NCBI GenBank assembly: GCA_025360685.1
Contig: JANYBR010000366.1
Coordinates: forward strand, 1-5,975
Source of the DNA: Pseudomonadota bacterium
GTDB lineage: Bacteria; Pseudomonadota; Alphaproteobacteria; Micropepsales; Micropepsaceae
Length of the DNA stretch: 5,975 bases
Direction: 5' to 3'
The notes under the pieces are model-generated. The model made no database searches and was not told the origin of the DNA. It saw nothing but the letters and a program-made list of their open reading frames with translations. The position numbers were made by a program, and so were the translations under genes. This document shows positions 5,064-5,975 of the stretch, piece by piece. How positions within the stretch are numbered: the stretch's first letter is position 1; each line of letters opens with the position of its first letter.

Positions 5064-5660
5064 ATGGCCAATCCGACCGATCAAAGATTGCAGCGGCGCG
5101 CGCAGGCGCATGCCGCGGCGCGGTCGGGAATTCTCGATGCCGCGCGTCGCGTAGCCGGACGCGGAGACGCGCGCGATCTGTCGCTGCGCACCGTCGCGGC
5201 GGAAGCTGGCTACGCCCCGGCGGCTCTCTACGGATACTTCGCGAACAAGAACGAGCTTTTGCTGGCTCTTGCGGCGGACGATCTGACTTTACTCGCGCGC
5301 GGGATGCGCGAAGCGGCAGTGCCGGCTGGAGGCAAGGGTGCGCTGGCGGCGGCCGGCGCGGCTGCTGTGCATTTCCTGGGCAAGTCCGAGAGCCTGGCGG
5401 CGGCGGTAGGCGCACTTGGTTCGACACCCGGTACCAGCGACGCAGAGCGCCTGTTCAATGGCCGTCTGATAGCTGCACTGAAGGTTTTGTCCGACGTTGC
5501 AGGCAAACCGGCCACCAGCCGGGACGGACAATTTGATGTGGTTCTCATCGCCGCCGCTGTCGCGGGCCTGGCACTGTTTTCGCGCTCGGGCAGGCTGGAA
5601 GCGCTCGGCTTTCGGCAGGACGAACTTCTGGCGCGGCTTGATGTGCGCTTCACGCGCTAA
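5064..5660 (+). CDS. TetR/AcrR-family transcriptional regulator
   Basis: The 198-residue protein has an N-terminal TetR DNA-binding domain (about 17-70): helix 1 around ILDAARRVAGRG (23-34), then the helix-turn-helix LSLRTVAAEAGYAPAALYGYF (39-59) and the following KNELLLAL (62-69). The tyrosine-phenylalanine end of the recognition helix and the K-x-E-L start of helix 4 are classic for the family. The C-terminal ligand-binding half (about 75-198) is helical and alanine-rich, as is usual, and shows no recognisable ligand class. TetR proteins normally repress an adjacent gene and release DNA on ligand binding. Here the convergent alpha/beta hydrolase is the nearest partner, but convergent genes are not an obvious target, so autoregulation or a distant target is equally likely. 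There is no Shine-Dalgarno. The gene lies 66 bases after the upstream terminator, so it has its own promoter. Confidence 0.9.
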   Translation: MANPTDQRLQRRAQAHAAARSGILDAARRVAGRGDARDLSLRTVAAEAGYAPAALYGYFANKNELLLALAADDLTLLARGMREAAVPAGGKGALAAAGAAAVHFLGKSESLAAAVGALGSTPGTSDAERLFNGRLIAALKVLSDVAGKPATSRDGQFDVVLIAAAVAGLALFSRSGRLEALGFRQDELLARLDVRFTR

Positions 5661-5975
5661 GATCGCGTCCAGTGCTGGCGCGCGATCCGTTCGATTTCTT
5701 CGCGCACGATGTCGGGACGCTCCATCGGCAGGAAGTGCGTCGCGCCGGGGACTTTCACAATTCTCGCGTTTCTGTGCAGGCGCGCCACGGTTTGTACCTC
5801 ACGCTCGCTCGCCGTGCCGTCGCCGGCATAGATCAGGGTCAGCGGACAGCGCACCTGTTTGGCAAAGCGCGAGCCGCCGGGCAGGGCGTGCTCGAAAACC
5901 GAAGACTCCCAGGCCGGATCGCAAGCCAGCCGCATCTCTGTGCCGTTGCCCGTGGTGATCAATCCACCTTGCAGG
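5657..5975 (-). CDS. Alpha/beta hydrolase, C-terminal part (5' end beyond the window)
   Basis: The minus strand is open from the right edge to a TAG at 5659-5657, giving 105 visible residues of a longer protein; no real start is in view, since the TTG at 5962 is only an internal codon. The visible part starts in the lid/cap region with the polar ACDPAWESSVFE stretch common to this family. Then comes a core strand LTLIYAGDG (visible residues 46-54), whose Asp52 may be the acid of the triad, and VPGATHFLPMERPD (75-88), in which His80 is the expected catalytic histidine. The catalytic serine elbow would be upstream, out of view. Likely an esterase, lipase or hydrolase for a small substrate; the exact reaction cannot be told. 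The gene converges on the TetR gene with a 4-base overlap of the two stops. Confidence 0.88.
   Translation of the reverse strand, partial: LQGGLITTGNGTEMRLACDPAWESSVFEHALPGGSRFAKQVRCPLTLIYAGDGTASEREVQTVARLHRNARIVKVPGATHFLPMERPDIVREEIERIARQHWTRS

Noticed and set aside
5962..5975. Treating the TTG at 5962 as the start of the alpha/beta hydrolase
   Set aside because: The frame continues to the window edge without a stop, and the visible part starts in the lid region, missing the strand with the catalytic serine, so it is a 5'-truncated view of a longer gene.
1..5975. Mobile element, phage, CRISPR, tRNA or rRNA
   Set aside because: I saw no transposase motif, long terminal inverted repeats, spaced direct repeats, or conserved tRNA/rRNA segments on either strand by eye; a dedicated scan was not possible.

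Overview
This window looks like ordinary chromosome from a high-GC alphaproteobacterium. A Rhizobiales or Bradyrhizobium-like host is my best guess, from the GC-rich codon use, the MaoC/enoyl-CoA hydratase pairing, the TPR-methyltransferase and GlxA-type family content, and a small secreted protein of a kind common there. The taxonomy is inference. I see no insertion sequence, phage gene, CRISPR array, tRNA or rRNA.

Layout. Bases 1-38 hold the first codons of a minus-strand gene, probably an enoyl-CoA hydratase. It diverges across a 145-base promoter region from a complete two-domain MaoC-type (R)-enoyl-CoA hydratase (184-1056). A TPR-plus-SAM methyltransferase (1046-2122) follows and probably overlaps the end of the MaoC gene; a strong terminator-like hairpin lies within its first codons. 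Next is a six-helix membrane protein (2177-2836) that resembles the ferric-reductase/MsrQ fold but lacks intramembrane histidines. A tightly coupled pair comes next: a GlxA-type AraC regulator with a DJ-1/PfpI sensor domain (2878-3876), overlapped by 4 bases by a stand-alone DJ-1/PfpI enzyme of the isonitrile hydratase type (3873-4475). A 124-residue secreted two-cysteine protein (4571-4945) ends at a good intrinsic terminator. A TetR-family regulator (5064-5660) then converges on, and overlaps by 4 bases, the 3' part of an alpha/beta hydrolase on the minus strand (5657-5975, running off the window).

How the genes may work together. The left end suggests acyl-CoA beta-oxidation or CoA-ester hydration. 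The regulator/enzyme pair in the middle suggests a self-contained small-molecule response, in which the sensor domain and the enzyme are paralogous and may see related ligands. The TetR regulator next to a hydrolase is a common arrangement, but no target is proven. Neither regulator has a good Shine-Dalgarno, and each has a -10-like hexamer ending 7 bases before its ATG, so both may be expressed from leaderless transcripts. I found no convincing new multi-gene system. The points most worth checking are the hairpin inside the methyltransferase start, the histidine-less ferric-reductase-like protein and the DJ-1 sensor/enzyme pair.
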